Counted from the first letter of the stretch, positions 31,163-41,064 are shown. The stretch is 49,192 nt of DNA from Flavobacteriaceae bacterium UBA3356 (GCA_002360635.1 DEQW01000002.1:265837-315028); one strand, 5' to 3'. Notes: a model not told the origin generated them from the sequence alone. Program-made: numbers and translations.

Positions 31163-33142
31163 TTATTCCCATTTTAACTTCTGCAACCGTACTGCATTCA
31201 ATATTGCCAATAACGCCACACCAACATCTGCAAAAACAGCTTCCCACATCGTCGCCAATCCACCTGCACCAAGGATAAGTACAATTACTTTCACACCGAA
31301 TGCCAAGCCAATATTTTGCCATACGATTCTACGGGTTGAACGTCCAATTTTAATAGCTCTTGCAATCTTGCTCGGTTGGTCGTTTTGGATGATGACATCG
31401 GCAGTTTCAATCGCAACATCGCTACCTAAACCACCCATCGCAATACCTACGTCGCTTGCTGCCAATACAGGCGCATCATTGATACCATCGCCTATGAAAG
31501 CTACTTTCGTATCAGGTTGCTTTTTGAGCTCTTCGACTTCGTTGAGCTTATCTTCTGGCAATAACCCGCCTTTTGCCCAATCTATACCCAATTCTTTTGC
31601 GACCTGTTGGGTTATGGAATCCTTATCGCCCGAAAGCATTATGATTTTTGAAATTCCTGATTCCCGAATTTGTTTTATGGCTTGATGGGCATCTTCCTTC
31701 AATTCATCGTCAATAGTTACATAACCTGCAAATTTTCCATCAATGGCAACCATTACGATTGATTCCACAATGTCGTTGGTTGCAGATGGAACTTCTATAC
31801 TATTTGAGGTCATCAAGGCTTTGTTTCCTACCAAAACAGTCTTGCCGTTGACCTTACCTTTTAAACCCTTTCCAGCAACTTCAGAAACATTTGTAGCCTC
31901 TAAATCCGCGCCCTCGGCTTTATATTCTAATATGGCTTTAGCTATTGGATGGGTAGATTTTTCTTCCATTGCCATCAGGTACTGCATAAATTCTGTTTCC
32001 GTGAGAGTAGATTTATTGATAATTTCCTTGATTTTGAAAACCCCTTTGGTCACGGTTCCTGTCTTATCCATTACAACAGTATTCACTTTGGTCATTGCAT
32101 CCAAAAAGGATGCGCCTTTAAATAGAATACCATTTTTTGAAGCTGCTCCCAATCCGCCAAAATATCCCAATGGGATAGAAATTACCAAGGCACACGGACA
32201 GGAAATAACCAAGAAAATTAAAGCTCGGTATAACCATTCCTGAAACACATAATCATCTACAAAGAAATACGGGAAAAATGTCAACGCAATTGCAAGGAAC
32301 ACAACGATAGGCGTATAGATTCTCGCAAATTTTCTAATGAACAATTCGGTTTTTGACTTACGAGCAGTGGCGTTTTGCACCATATCCAAGATACGGGCAA
32401 TAGAACTATCCTTAAATTCTTTGGTGGTTTCGATTTCAATAACGCCATCAAGGTTGATGCTTCCCGCAAATACTTTTTCACCCTTAGCAATGGTATCAGG
32501 TTTGCTTTCGCCCGTTAATGCTGCTGTGTTGAACGAGCCTTTTTTTGACAGTAAAATTCCATCCAAAGGAATTTTTTCTCCAACTCTGACCTGTACTTTT
32601 TCGCCAATAGCTACTTTTTCTGGATTTACTGAAATGTAATCGTTTTCTCGATATACTAAAGCTTCGTTGGGGCGCACATCTAAAAGGGCTTTAATGTTAC
32701 TCTTGGCCTTTTTAACCGCAGCACTTTGGAATAATTCACCTACCGCATAGAACAGCATTACAGCAACACCTTCGGGATATTCGCCTATGGCAAATGCACC
32801 AATTGTGGCAATGGACATCAGTAGAAATTCTGTAAATAAATCGCCATTCTTAATACTTTTCCAACCTTCCAATATCACAGGAAAACCTACGGGAACGTAT
32901 GCCACGGTATACCATAATATTCTTATCCAACCCGTAAAATGCGGAAATGTCCCTAAATAATCAAAAAGTATGCCCGCCATCAACATTATGAAGCTGAAAA
33001 TTGCAGGGATGTAGGGTCTTAGATTCATTCTGCTCGTGGGTTCTTCACTCGCGATTTCCATAGTATCACAACATCCATTTTCAGGGTGTTGAGTTGGATT
33101 ATTGATTTTCTCGTTGTTATTATTTGATTTTCCTTTTTTCAT
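31163..33142 (-). CDS. Zn/Cd-type P1B ATPase (CadA/ZntA-like)
   Basis: 659 residues. TM metal site CPC at 315-317, actuator TGES 210-213, phosphorylated D359 in DKTGTVTKG, hinge GDGINDAP. CPC and eight TM helices indicate P1B-2-like Zn/Cd/Pb export. The N-terminal HMA domain is missing; instead there is a short tail with GCCDTMEI (Cys pair 24-25) as a possible metal ligand. It follows the SpoIIAA-like gene (77 bp). Confidence 0.9.
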   Translation of the reverse strand: MKKGKSNNNNEKINNPTQHPENGCCDTMEIASEEPTSRMNLRPYIPAIFSFIMLMAGILFDYLGTFPHFTGWIRILWYTVAYVPVGFPVILEGWKSIKNGDLFTEFLLMSIATIGAFAIGEYPEGVAVMLFYAVGELFQSAAVKKAKSNIKALLDVRPNEALVYRENDYISVNPEKVAIGEKVQVRVGEKIPLDGILLSKKGSFNTAALTGESKPDTIAKGEKVFAGSINLDGVIEIETTKEFKDSSIARILDMVQNATARKSKTELFIRKFARIYTPIVVFLAIALTFFPYFFVDDYVFQEWLYRALIFLVISCPCALVISIPLGYFGGLGAASKNGILFKGASFLDAMTKVNTVVMDKTGTVTKGVFKIKEIINKSTLTETEFMQYLMAMEEKSTHPIAKAILEYKAEGADLEATNVSEVAGKGLKGKVNGKTVLVGNKALMTSNSIEVPSATNDIVESIVMVAIDGKFAGYVTIDDELKEDAHQAIKQIRESGISKIIMLSGDKDSITQQVAKELGIDWAKGGLLPEDKLNEVEELKKQPDTKVAFIGDGINDAPVLAASDVGIAMGGLGSDVAIETADVIIQNDQPSKIARAIKIGRSTRRIVWQNIGLAFGVKVIVLILGAGGLATMWEAVFADVGVALLAILNAVRLQKLKWE

Positions 33143-33219
33143 TTGTTGTTCCTTTCAGGCATAATATAATACATAGATACCGCGGTGCTTACACAACTAA
33201 TACCAGTATTAAAGTGACC

Positions 33220-33576
33220 TTAATTTTTAATCCATTGTTTCGCTGTCTCCTTATCTTTTAAATCAAAAAATTTGATTTCTGCATTCGTAAACGGTTTCAT
33301 AAACTTAGTTATCCAATTCTGCCATTTTTTATCTCCAACCATAGCAATCTTTTCATAGTCCGTGGCGTGTGCCGCATCCATCTTTAAATCTTCCCAAAAC
33401 CCCTTGACATCCCAGCCATCAAAGTCTTTCATCTCAAAATACCAGCGTACTTTCATCCCTCGGTCCAATATGGCGTGAATAAGCGGATGTATCTTTTCAA
33501 TATCTTTTGCGGTTAGTTTTCCACTTGCTTCTGTAGCAATTAAGTTCTTGTTTGTAAGTTCCAATATTTGTAACAT
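33220..33576 (-). CDS. SpoIIAA-like (STAS) protein, copy 1
   Basis: 118 residues, cytoplasmic. The pattern VRWYFEMKDFDGWDVKGFWE and the C-terminal IKFFDLKDKETAKQWIK is the SpoIIAA-like family, a STAS/CRAL-TRIO-like fold binding lipid or small ligands. A clear paralogue lies at 41065-41412; both sit next to a P1B ATPase, so they may assist it at the membrane. Confidence 0.8.
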   Translation of the reverse strand: MLQILELTNKNLIATEASGKLTAKDIEKIHPLIHAILDRGMKVRWYFEMKDFDGWDVKGFWEDLKMDAAHATDYEKIAMVGDKKWQNWITKFMKPFTNAEIKFFDLKDKETAKQWIKN

Positions 33577-33595
33577 AGTTTTTTGTTTTAAATTA

Positions 33596-33772
33596 TTATC
33601 CTTCTATATCGTAGAACCATTCTTCAGCTCTTATAATAGCTTCCTGTAAGGCCTCTTTTGCCGGCAAATCCTTTTTTTCGACAAGCTCTTTAGCAATTTC
33701 CAATGCCTTTTCACGTACTTTGGAGTTTAAGCCATCGAGGTCAGTTTTAAAGTCTTCAAACATCCAATCCAT
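33596..33772 (-). CDS. Small acidic helical protein
   Basis: 58 residues, MDWMFEDFKTDLDGLNSKVR then EKALEIAKELVEKKDLPAKE, and it ends EEWFYDIEG. It lies between the STAS gene and the amino-acid permease (9 bp after the permease stop), same strand, with good codon use. Probably real; no function known. Confidence 0.6.
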   Translation of the reverse strand: MDWMFEDFKTDLDGLNSKVREKALEIAKELVEKKDLPAKEALQEAIIRAEEWFYDIEG

Positions 33773-33781
33773 AAAACTTAA

Positions 33782-35098
33782 TTAATGGGTAAACAATTCC
33801 TTTTCTTTTTCGGCATCAATGTCTTCCTTCGGTCTTTTATCCAAAAAATAATCCAATATAACGCCCACTACAATAGCTCCCACGAATGCTGCATATACTT
33901 GCCAGTCATATTGAATTACCAAAGAGAGGCTAATGACTATTGCCAAAATGGGCAGTATCGGTACTTTTCCAATAGATAAGGGAACTTTGAACGGCCTTTC
34001 TTTATCGGGTGCTTTGAAACGCAAAACAATGAGTGCAATATTTACGGCTACAAACACAAGCAGTGCGCCCAAAGAAGACATACCAGCTACAATTTTAATA
34101 TCGCCCAATAACAGAAAACCAGCGACCGCAGCCATAACCACCAATGTGGTTACCCAAGGTACTTTTTGGGCATTTACTTTGGTCATAAATTTTGGAAGCT
34201 CGCCCACGCTTGCCATTCCGAACAATAACCTACTTATGGAAATGATACCACTAAATGCGGCATTGGCCGTGGCAAAGAGTGCGGCAACAGCTAAGGCAAC
34301 AGGCAACCAACTGTTGAGATTGGATGCCGCAAGTGACAGTGGCGAATCCACTTTTGCCAATTCTGACGGGTCGGCAATGTTGAGTACCGTAAACGATATG
34401 AGCAAATAGATAACGGTTGTAAAAATCATTGTTAATAGAAAGGCACGAGGTATTGTCTTGCCAGGGTTCTTTACCTCGGAACCTAAAGATGCCATATGCT
34501 CAAAACCAGTATAAACAAAAAATAAAGTTGCGGTAGCCGCTAAAGTACCGGAAAAGGACTCAACTTTAAAAAATGCTGCTTTTGGCGGGCCAGTTTCGGC
34601 AAGTCCGACCGCAATAAGAATGAACAACCCCAAGAGCTGAATGCTAACCATAATAATATTGGCGGTGGATGATTTCTTGATGCCAGTAATGCTTATCAAG
34701 GCAAGCAATAATAGGACACCATAGCTTATCAATAATCCCGGTAATTCAAAAAAGGTATTGAAATATCCTGAGAAAGCCAATAGCACAGCGGCAATGGTGG
34801 CCGAACTGTGAAACGCAACCGTCCAACCTGTGAGGAAGGATGGTATGTCAATCTTCGGAAACGCCTTGCGTACAAAAATGAATTCAGCACCTGCATTTGG
34901 ATAGGTAGAAGACATCTCTGCATACGACATTGCCGATACACCGGCAGCAATCGCAGCAAAAATAAAGCTCAACCAAAGGTCCGTGCCCGCTTGTCCAGCT
35001 GCTGCGCCTATAACTGTATAAATTCCTGCTCCCACAATAGTACCTACACCATAAAAAGTAAGTCGAAGCGTACCCAAAGATTTTTTTAATTCTGCCAT
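33782..35098 (-). CDS. APC-superfamily amino-acid permease
   Basis: 438 residues and about twelve TM helices. The N-terminal GVGTIVGAGIYTVIGAAAG is the unwound helix 1 substrate motif of APC transporters, and FFVYTGFEHMASLGSEVKNP the conserved helix 6 region. Takes up or exchanges amino acids or polyamines. Its link to metal handling is unclear; with the M28 peptidase just upstream it could recover amino acids from peptides. The C-terminus is hydrophilic and acidic. Confidence 0.88.
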   Translation of the reverse strand: MAELKKSLGTLRLTFYGVGTIVGAGIYTVIGAAAGQAGTDLWLSFIFAAIAAGVSAMSYAEMSSTYPNAGAEFIFVRKAFPKIDIPSFLTGWTVAFHSSATIAAVLLAFSGYFNTFFELPGLLISYGVLLLLALISITGIKKSSTANIIMVSIQLLGLFILIAVGLAETGPPKAAFFKVESFSGTLAATATLFFVYTGFEHMASLGSEVKNPGKTIPRAFLLTMIFTTVIYLLISFTVLNIADPSELAKVDSPLSLAASNLNSWLPVALAVAALFATANAAFSGIISISRLLFGMASVGELPKFMTKVNAQKVPWVTTLVVMAAVAGFLLLGDIKIVAGMSSLGALLVFVAVNIALIVLRFKAPDKERPFKVPLSIGKVPILPILAIVISLSLVIQYDWQVYAAFVGAIVVGVILDYFLDKRPKEDIDAEKEKELFTH

Positions 35099-35099
35099 A

Positions 35100-36272
35100 T
35101 CAATGTTGTATAATTATTTTTGGACTATACGTTGCATTCCTTGTCTGTATATGAAAAAAATATAACCCGTCCGAAAGTGAACTTGTGTCAACTCGAGACA
35201 TATCCCCTAAACTGATATTGTCTATCTGGACGCCAAGCGTATTATATACGACTACGCTCTCAATTGTTTCCATAGCGTCGATATAGATTGTGTTTGAAGC
35301 CGGATTAGGATAAACATTTACCTTATTTTGTTCAGTAATATTGTTAAGCCCTAATGTTGATGAAAATGCACATTCCCCCAAAGTGGCAAATACCAACTTT
35401 GCACATTTTTCATAAAATGGGATATTAAACTGTCCAAGGGTATCGTTTGGTGTGTGCCAAAAGGGATTGAAGTCGCCGTCATATTCTTCGTTAATTCCAA
35501 TAGCACTGAATCCATTGTTCCAAAATGACGCGTGGTCCGTGGCCGAAATACCTGGATTTACTAAATGTAAACTTAAGCCAATATCATAATCAATATTTGC
35601 GACCATTGCCTTATCCAAGAGCGCAAGAGAGGAAGCAACTGGCCTTACGTGAATGTCGGCAACATTGTCGTTGTTGCCGTCCCATCCAAGCATATCCATA
35701 TTGATGTATCCAAGAATGTTTTCGTTTGAAGCCGCCGCAGAAGATGCATAAGCATCACTACCTATGAGCCCTTGTTCTTCCTCATCCCATAGTGCAAAAA
35801 TAATGGTATAAGGGAAATCGTATTCAGAAAAGACCCTCGCCGCTTCCAGTACCGCTGCTGTACCACTGGCATTATCATCAGCTCCTGGCACACCCGCAAC
35901 ATTATCATAATGGGCACCGATAATAAATTTTTTATCGGGATAAAGCATTCCTTCTTTTATTCCAAACAGATTTTTTCCAGTTGAACTGAACTGTAAGGAA
36001 TCCGCCTGAAGCCCATAGGACTGAAACTTTTCCTTAATGAACTGAAAAGCCTTTTCATTGCCAGGATGGTTCTTATGACGTGAAATAATTATGTCTGGGT
36101 TACCCCCAATAATCACAGGTTCTTCTCCAGTGAGTTGCTTTACAAAAAATGTCATTGAATCTATTTTTACATCATTCAAGATATTTTGAACATTTTGATT
36201 TTGAGCAAATGAAATCCCATAAAAAAGAAGCAGTAGCGATAAAGCTGTAAAATTTTTTACATTTGTTTTCAT
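35100..36272 (-). CDS. Secreted M28 aminopeptidase with T9SS sorting tail
   Basis: 390 residues. Signal peptide to about residue 23. M28 zinc-binding residues: FIIGAHYDNVAGVPGADDNA (H and D), WDEEEQGLIGSDAY (E-E), INMDMLGWDG and a final His (SATDHASF). The last 75 residues form a type A T9SS sorting domain (VNVYPNPASNTIYID start). It is exported through the type IX system, a Bacteroidota-only route. Stop is 2 bp from the permease ATG, so the two are coupled. Confidence 0.9.
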   Translation of the reverse strand: MKTNVKNFTALSLLLLFYGISFAQNQNVQNILNDVKIDSMTFFVKQLTGEEPVIIGGNPDIIISRHKNHPGNEKAFQFIKEKFQSYGLQADSLQFSSTGKNLFGIKEGMLYPDKKFIIGAHYDNVAGVPGADDNASGTAAVLEAARVFSEYDFPYTIIFALWDEEEQGLIGSDAYASSAAASNENILGYINMDMLGWDGNNDNVADIHVRPVASSLALLDKAMVANIDYDIGLSLHLVNPGISATDHASFWNNGFSAIGINEEYDGDFNPFWHTPNDTLGQFNIPFYEKCAKLVFATLGECAFSSTLGLNNITEQNKVNVYPNPASNTIYIDAMETIESVVVYNTLGVQIDNISLGDMSRVDTSSLSDGLYFFHIQTRNATYSPKIIIQH

Positions 36273-36294
36273 ATGTTTATTTTAAATTCGTCCA

Positions 36295-36513
36295 TTAGTG
36301 CTTCATTTGTTTATGCGATTCTATATATCTTTCTAAGATTGACTTCAAGCTATCCAAATATTCCACAAACGAGCTGACGGAAATCTTTGGTGTTTCGCAA
36401 TCAGGGATTGTAATAGGGTTTTCATCAAGATATTGGTATAGTTCTGGGTAGTCCTGTTCAATTCTCAATGTCAGTTCATTAATTTCCTTGGTCAATTGCT
36501 GAAGCTTCTTCAT
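36295..36513 (-). CDS. Small hypothetical helical protein
   Basis: 72 residues: LQQLTKEINELTLRIEQDYP, a central PITIPDCETPKISVSS and SLKSILERYIESHKQMKH. Two helices flank a short loop; no signal peptide. It lies between lpdA and the M28 peptidase in the same direction. Function unknown; the length and codon use support a real gene. Confidence 0.6.
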   Translation of the reverse strand: MKKLQQLTKEINELTLRIEQDYPELYQYLDENPITIPDCETPKISVSSFVEYLDSLKSILERYIESHKQMKH

Positions 36514-36548
36514 TCTTTTTAATTTTATTGTGCCAGTTTTTGTAAAAA

Positions 36549-37952
36549 TTAAATATGCAATGCCCTATCATCGGTAGCGGCCAGACACGCCTCCTTAAAA
36601 GTCTCTGAAAAAGTAGGATGCCCGTGTGACATTCTTGCAATGTCTTCGGCAGATGCCCTAAATTCCATAGCTACCACCGCTTCGGTATAACTGTCTGCAA
36701 TGCGTGGGCCTATCATATGCACCCCCAATATCTCATCGGTCTGCTTATCTGCGATTACCTTGATAAAACCATCGGTATCCATACTAATTTTTGCCCTCGC
36801 ATTAGCCTTAAATGGGAAAGAACCTGTTTTTATACTCCTATTGTCCTTCTTTAACTCTTCTTCTGTTAAGCCTACGCCGGCAACTTCTGGCTGGGTGTAA
36901 ATAATGTTGGGTATCAGCGAATAATTGATATGTGGCTTTTGGCCGACAATTCTTTCGGCTACAAAAACACCCTCTTCACTGGCCTTATGAGCAAGCATTG
37001 CTCCCCGAATTACGTCTCCTATGGCATACACCCCTTTAACATTGGTTTCAAGGTTTTCATCTACTGTTATCTGTCCTTTTTCATTGATTTCCACTCCTAT
37101 ATTTTCAAGTCCTAAATTTGCGGTGTACGGTTTTCGGCCAATGGCCATAAGGCAGTAATCGCCATCTAAACTCATTTCTTCTTTATCGGAAAGGTTTTCC
37201 GCTTTCAACTCCACTTTGTTGTCCGTTGCTGTTGCATTTGTCACCTTATGTTTTAAATAGAATTCAATTCCCTGTTTTCTTAGGGAACGGTGCAATTGAT
37301 GTCCCAATGCACCATCCATAGTGGCGATGAGGCTATCAAAATATTCTACTATAGAAACCTTTGAACCCAAGCGGGCGAAAACGGAACCTATCTCAACACC
37401 GATAACGCCACCGCCAACGACCATTAAGTGCTTGGGGATTTTCCGTAGGGCAAGGGCTTCGGTAGAAGAGATGATGCGCTTTTTGTCGATTTTAATATTG
37501 GGCAATGAAGCGGGTTTCGACCCTGTGGCAATAATGATTTTATCGGTTTCTATGGTTTCCGTTTTATCTTCGCCCTTAATCTCAATCGTGTTTTTGTCCT
37601 TGATAGTGCCGTGGCCTTCATAAACGGTAACCTTGTTTTTTTTCATCAGATAGTCAACGCCATTGATGATTTCCTTTACGACGTCCTGAACCCTTTGGTT
37701 CATTTTTATAATATCGACATTGGCCTCTTTAACATCAATCCCAAAATTTTCAAATTGATGTTTTAGTTTATAATAATGTTCAGAGGCTTCCAGCCAGGCT
37801 TTTGATGGGATACAGCCCACGTTAAGGCAGGTACCGCCCAACGTGCTGTACCTTTCAATAATGGCCACTTTTAAACCTAATTGGGCACAACGGATGGCAC
37901 CTACATACCCGCCCGGGCCAGATCCTATAATAGTTACATCAAATTTTTCCAT
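36549..37952 (-). CDS. lpdA: Dihydrolipoyl dehydrogenase (E3)
   Basis: 467 residues, full length. FAD motif GSGPGGYVGA (11-20), redox-active GGTCLNVGCIPSKA (C42, C47), NAD motif VVGGGVIGVEIGSVFARLG, and the catalytic HGHPTFSE near the C-terminus. It oxidises dihydrolipoyl groups using NAD+. As a cargo copy it may pair with the lipoyl carrier in the ars operon at 23851; no E1/E2 genes are in the window. It follows the Fur gene by 91 bp containing an imperfect hairpin. Confidence 0.93.
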   Translation of the reverse strand: MEKFDVTIIGSGPGGYVGAIRCAQLGLKVAIIERYSTLGGTCLNVGCIPSKAWLEASEHYYKLKHQFENFGIDVKEANVDIIKMNQRVQDVVKEIINGVDYLMKKNKVTVYEGHGTIKDKNTIEIKGEDKTETIETDKIIIATGSKPASLPNIKIDKKRIISSTEALALRKIPKHLMVVGGGVIGVEIGSVFARLGSKVSIVEYFDSLIATMDGALGHQLHRSLRKQGIEFYLKHKVTNATATDNKVELKAENLSDKEEMSLDGDYCLMAIGRKPYTANLGLENIGVEINEKGQITVDENLETNVKGVYAIGDVIRGAMLAHKASEEGVFVAERIVGQKPHINYSLIPNIIYTQPEVAGVGLTEEELKKDNRSIKTGSFPFKANARAKISMDTDGFIKVIADKQTDEILGVHMIGPRIADSYTEAVVAMEFRASAEDIARMSHGHPTFSETFKEACLAATDDRALHI

Positions 37953-37978
37953 ATTTGCACATTTTTTTTAAGTTAAAG

Positions 37979-38043
37979 AAGGTGGAAGAAACCTGAACCA
38001 AACCATTGGGCGCAAGGGTTCAGAGTTCTGGAACTCCCACCTG
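37979..38043 (-). other. Imperfect hairpin between fur copy 1 and lpdA
   Basis: GGTGG (37981-37985)/CCACC (38037-38041) and CTGAACC (37993-37999)/GGTTCAG (38017-38023) form a two-step stem in the intercistronic gap. On the minus strand no T tract follows, so it is more likely an attenuator or processing site than a terminator. Confidence 0.35.
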
Positions 38044-38478
38044 TTATTTTTTTCTGCATTTTTCACATATTCCTTTCAATACCAGATTTACATCATTCAC
38101 TTCATAATCGTCTGGCAAGCTTTCTTCCGATATTTTATTTGGTAAACATATTGTTTTCGTACAATCGGTACAATGAAAGTGCAGATGTAAATCTGTACCG
38201 TATTTACCTTTGGCGTTTTCATCAGAAATCGCATATTTTACCACTCCGACCCCATCATTAATCTGATGAATCAGCCCTTTATCCTCAAAAATTTTGAGGT
38301 TGCGATAAAAGGTAGTTCTGTTTGCTGTTTTATTGGTTTCGCTCTTTTGAACAAAAGCCTTTTTCAAATCGGAAAAGGACACGGCACTTTGTTTCCTTTT
38401 CAGGAACTTGTATATCTTCGACCTCATTTTAGTAGGTCGAATCCCTTTAGCCAATAATGTTTTTTCCGTCTTTGTCAT
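38044..38478 (-). CDS. Fur-family metal regulator, copy 1
   Basis: 144 residues. Winged helix (KGIRPTKMRSKIYKFLKRKQ, then RTTFYRNLKIFEDKGLIHQI) and a C-terminal metal domain with HLHFHCTDCTKTICL and a final CEKC, two CxxC zinc sites. It is closest in style to the short Fur/Zur-like regulators in metal-efflux islands. 45 bp after the P1B-4 ATPase gene. Copy 2 is at 41457-41879. Confidence 0.87.
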   Translation of the reverse strand: MTKTEKTLLAKGIRPTKMRSKIYKFLKRKQSAVSFSDLKKAFVQKSETNKTANRTTFYRNLKIFEDKGLIHQINDGVGVVKYAISDENAKGKYGTDLHLHFHCTDCTKTICLPNKISEESLPDDYEVNDVNLVLKGICEKCRKK

Positions 38479-38523
38479 TTAATATTCTTTCAAAAAACCA
38501 GGTTCTTCTATGTCCCAATTTTT

Positions 38524-41055
38524 CTAATCTTTTTTATAAGCCAAAAGGCGCAGAGCATTGGCCACGACTACCAAGGTAGACCCCTCGTGAAACGCAACTG
38601 CAACCCCTATATTTGCCCAACTCAAAATGGTAGCCGGTATCAGAAGTGCCACAACCCCAAGGCTTACCCAAAGGTTCTGCTTGATTATGGCCTTTGCCTT
38701 CCTGCTCAAGCCTATGGCAAAGGGCAGGGTTTCCAATTTATCGGCCATTAGGGCAACATCCGCCGTTTCCAAAGCCACATCGCTTCCCGCTGCACCCATT
38801 GCAATACCCACGGTGCTGTTTGCCATTGCGGGGGCATCGTTTACACCATCTCCCACCATTGCCACCTTGGATTCCTTTTCCTTTAGCTCTTTTATCGCAT
38901 CCACTTTTTCCTCCGGCAACAGGCTTCCCCAAGCATCGGTCAATCCAATTTCTTTAGCAACGGAGTCGGCAACCTTTTGATTATCCCCTGTTAGCATTAT
39001 CATCCGCTTGATACCGATTTCCTTTAATTTTTTCAATGTTTCTTTGGCCGCTTCCCGTGGGGTGTCCATCAGGGCGATGATACCGATATATTCTTTGTTC
39101 CTTCTTATGAGCATTGTGGTATTTCCACCCCCTTCAAGTTCCCTTACCTTGTTGGATATTTCTTCGGATGGCTTTGCATCATCGAGGTCTTCGTACAAGT
39201 CAAGGTTTCCAATATAGATTTTATCCTTGCCCAAGGACGCTTTGATACCTTTTCCGAGAACCGCTTCTAAATCTGACGCATCGGTAATATCAGTACCTTT
39301 CAGACGCTCTTTCCCATCCCTTACGACAGCTTTGGCCAAAGGGTGGTCGCTCAAATTTTCAACAGCAACAGCTATCTTTAACAGTTCATTTTCTTCAATA
39401 TCCCCTAATGGTACTACTTCGGTAAGTTTGGGCTTGCCTTCTGTAAGCGTGCCCGTTTTATCAAAAGCCAAAGCAGTAATGACCCCTAAATCCTCAAGTG
39501 GTCGCCCACCTTTGATAAGCACGCCGCCACGTGCTGCCCTTGCCACACCGCTTAATACGGCACTTGGTGTTGAAATGGCCAGTGCACAGGGACTTGCAGC
39601 TACCAATACCGCCATTGCACGATAAAAGCTGGCACTAAACGGTTCATCAATGACCAGAAAGGCAAAGAGCAGGATGCCAACCAGTATCAGTACGGATGGC
39701 ACAAAATATCTTTCAAATTTATCGGTCAACAGCTGGGTAGGGGACTTCTGGGTCTGCGCCTCGTTAACCAGTTTGACCAGTCGGGATAGTGTAGAGTCTT
39801 TGGCTTCTTTGATTACCTTTATTTCCAGCGTGTTATTACCGTTGATAGTTCCAGCGAATACCCGATTTTCGTCTTTGATATCATCGTCTGCCGAATAGTC
39901 CCTGCTCGTATCTTCCACGGGAATTTTGTCCACGGGTACACTTTCCCCGGTAATAGGTGCCTGGTTGACGCTGCTTTTTCCATTGACCACGACGCCATCT
40001 GCGGATATTTTACTATTGGGCTTGACCACTATAATATCGCCAATATTCAATTCCTCAATTCCAACTTCTTCGGTCTTACCATCTTTTTTGAGCGATGCCG
40101 TTTTTGGTGCTAAATCTGCCAGTGCCGCTATGGACTTTCGGGCCTTTTCCATTGCATAATGTTCAAGGGCGTGCCCCAAACTAAACAGGAACAGCAACAA
40201 GGCACCTTCTGCCCATTCGCCCAGAGCTGCGGCACCGATGGCGGCAACCAACATCAAGAAGTCGATTTCAAAGCCGCCCTTGGCTACGGTCTGTATAGCC
40301 TCTTTCGCCGTAAAGTACCCTCCAAAAAAGTAAGCACCGATGTATAGGGATAAGCTGACCCAATCCGGTATTGATGCTACGTAAGAAAGCCCGAACCCAA
40401 TACCGAGCAGCGTACCGCAAATAATGGAAAAAATAAGCTCCGTATTTTTACCGAAAACCCCACCGTGGGCGTGCTCTTCTCCTTCCTCGTGGGTCTCGCC
40501 TTCTTTGTGCTCGTGTCCCTCTGTGGAAGTTTGCTCTTTAGTCTCTTCCTTCTTTGAACGCTCCTGTTTTTTTCTGGATGCTTCGGTGTAATCATTTTCG
40601 TTTGAAGAACTCCGCTGAATCTGAAGGTCTTCTTTTTCAATTTGTTTACTTATTTCATCAAAATTTGTTTGCTTTTTATCAAATTCAAGTCGTATCATTC
40701 CAGAGCCTGAAACGGAAGCTTCCAAGACTCCATTGATTGCCAAAAGGCTTTTCTCTATGGAACGAGCCTGCCTTGTGTGTCTGATTCCTTTAACTTCAAT
40801 GAGCAAATGCCCGTATTTTTCGGTAATCTCGGCACCAGTACTTTCGGCGAGGGATTGGATGCGGTCAATGGAAATGATATCTGGGTCATAATGAAAACAG
40901 AGCTGTGGCACATCATCTCCGTTTTCATCGGCAATGTGCACTTTTTCGATGCCCTCTTTGGCCTGTAGTTTTTGAATAAGCCTTTCAACACAAGAATCTT
41001 TTTCGTTAGGAACTTGCGGAAGGATGACCGGTATTTTTAGTTGTAGTTTTTCCAT
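38524..41055 (-). CDS. P1B-4-type heavy-metal ATPase with degenerate HMA domains and His-rich linker
   Basis: 843 residues. The TM metal motif is SPC (488-490), not CPC, and the last helix has HEGST (823-827), the pair that marks P1B-4 (Co/Fe/Zn/Cd) pumps. Phosphorylation site D532 (DKTGTLTEG), TGES near 369. The N-terminus has two ferredoxin-like HMA folds (about 1-85 and 85-145) without CxxC, then a charged linker with a His/Glu cluster (181-198: HEHKEGETHEEGEEHAHG). It starts 9 bp after the SpoIIAA-like copy 2 stop, so it is in one operon with it and the Fur copy 2. Confidence 0.9.
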   Translation of the reverse strand: MEKLQLKIPVILPQVPNEKDSCVERLIQKLQAKEGIEKVHIADENGDDVPQLCFHYDPDIISIDRIQSLAESTGAEITEKYGHLLIEVKGIRHTRQARSIEKSLLAINGVLEASVSGSGMIRLEFDKKQTNFDEISKQIEKEDLQIQRSSSNENDYTEASRKKQERSKKEETKEQTSTEGHEHKEGETHEEGEEHAHGGVFGKNTELIFSIICGTLLGIGFGLSYVASIPDWVSLSLYIGAYFFGGYFTAKEAIQTVAKGGFEIDFLMLVAAIGAAALGEWAEGALLLFLFSLGHALEHYAMEKARKSIAALADLAPKTASLKKDGKTEEVGIEELNIGDIIVVKPNSKISADGVVVNGKSSVNQAPITGESVPVDKIPVEDTSRDYSADDDIKDENRVFAGTINGNNTLEIKVIKEAKDSTLSRLVKLVNEAQTQKSPTQLLTDKFERYFVPSVLILVGILLFAFLVIDEPFSASFYRAMAVLVAASPCALAISTPSAVLSGVARAARGGVLIKGGRPLEDLGVITALAFDKTGTLTEGKPKLTEVVPLGDIEENELLKIAVAVENLSDHPLAKAVVRDGKERLKGTDITDASDLEAVLGKGIKASLGKDKIYIGNLDLYEDLDDAKPSEEISNKVRELEGGGNTTMLIRRNKEYIGIIALMDTPREAAKETLKKLKEIGIKRMIMLTGDNQKVADSVAKEIGLTDAWGSLLPEEKVDAIKELKEKESKVAMVGDGVNDAPAMANSTVGIAMGAAGSDVALETADVALMADKLETLPFAIGLSRKAKAIIKQNLWVSLGVVALLIPATILSWANIGVAVAFHEGSTLVVVANALRLLAYKKD

Positions 41056-41064
41056 TTTTTATTT

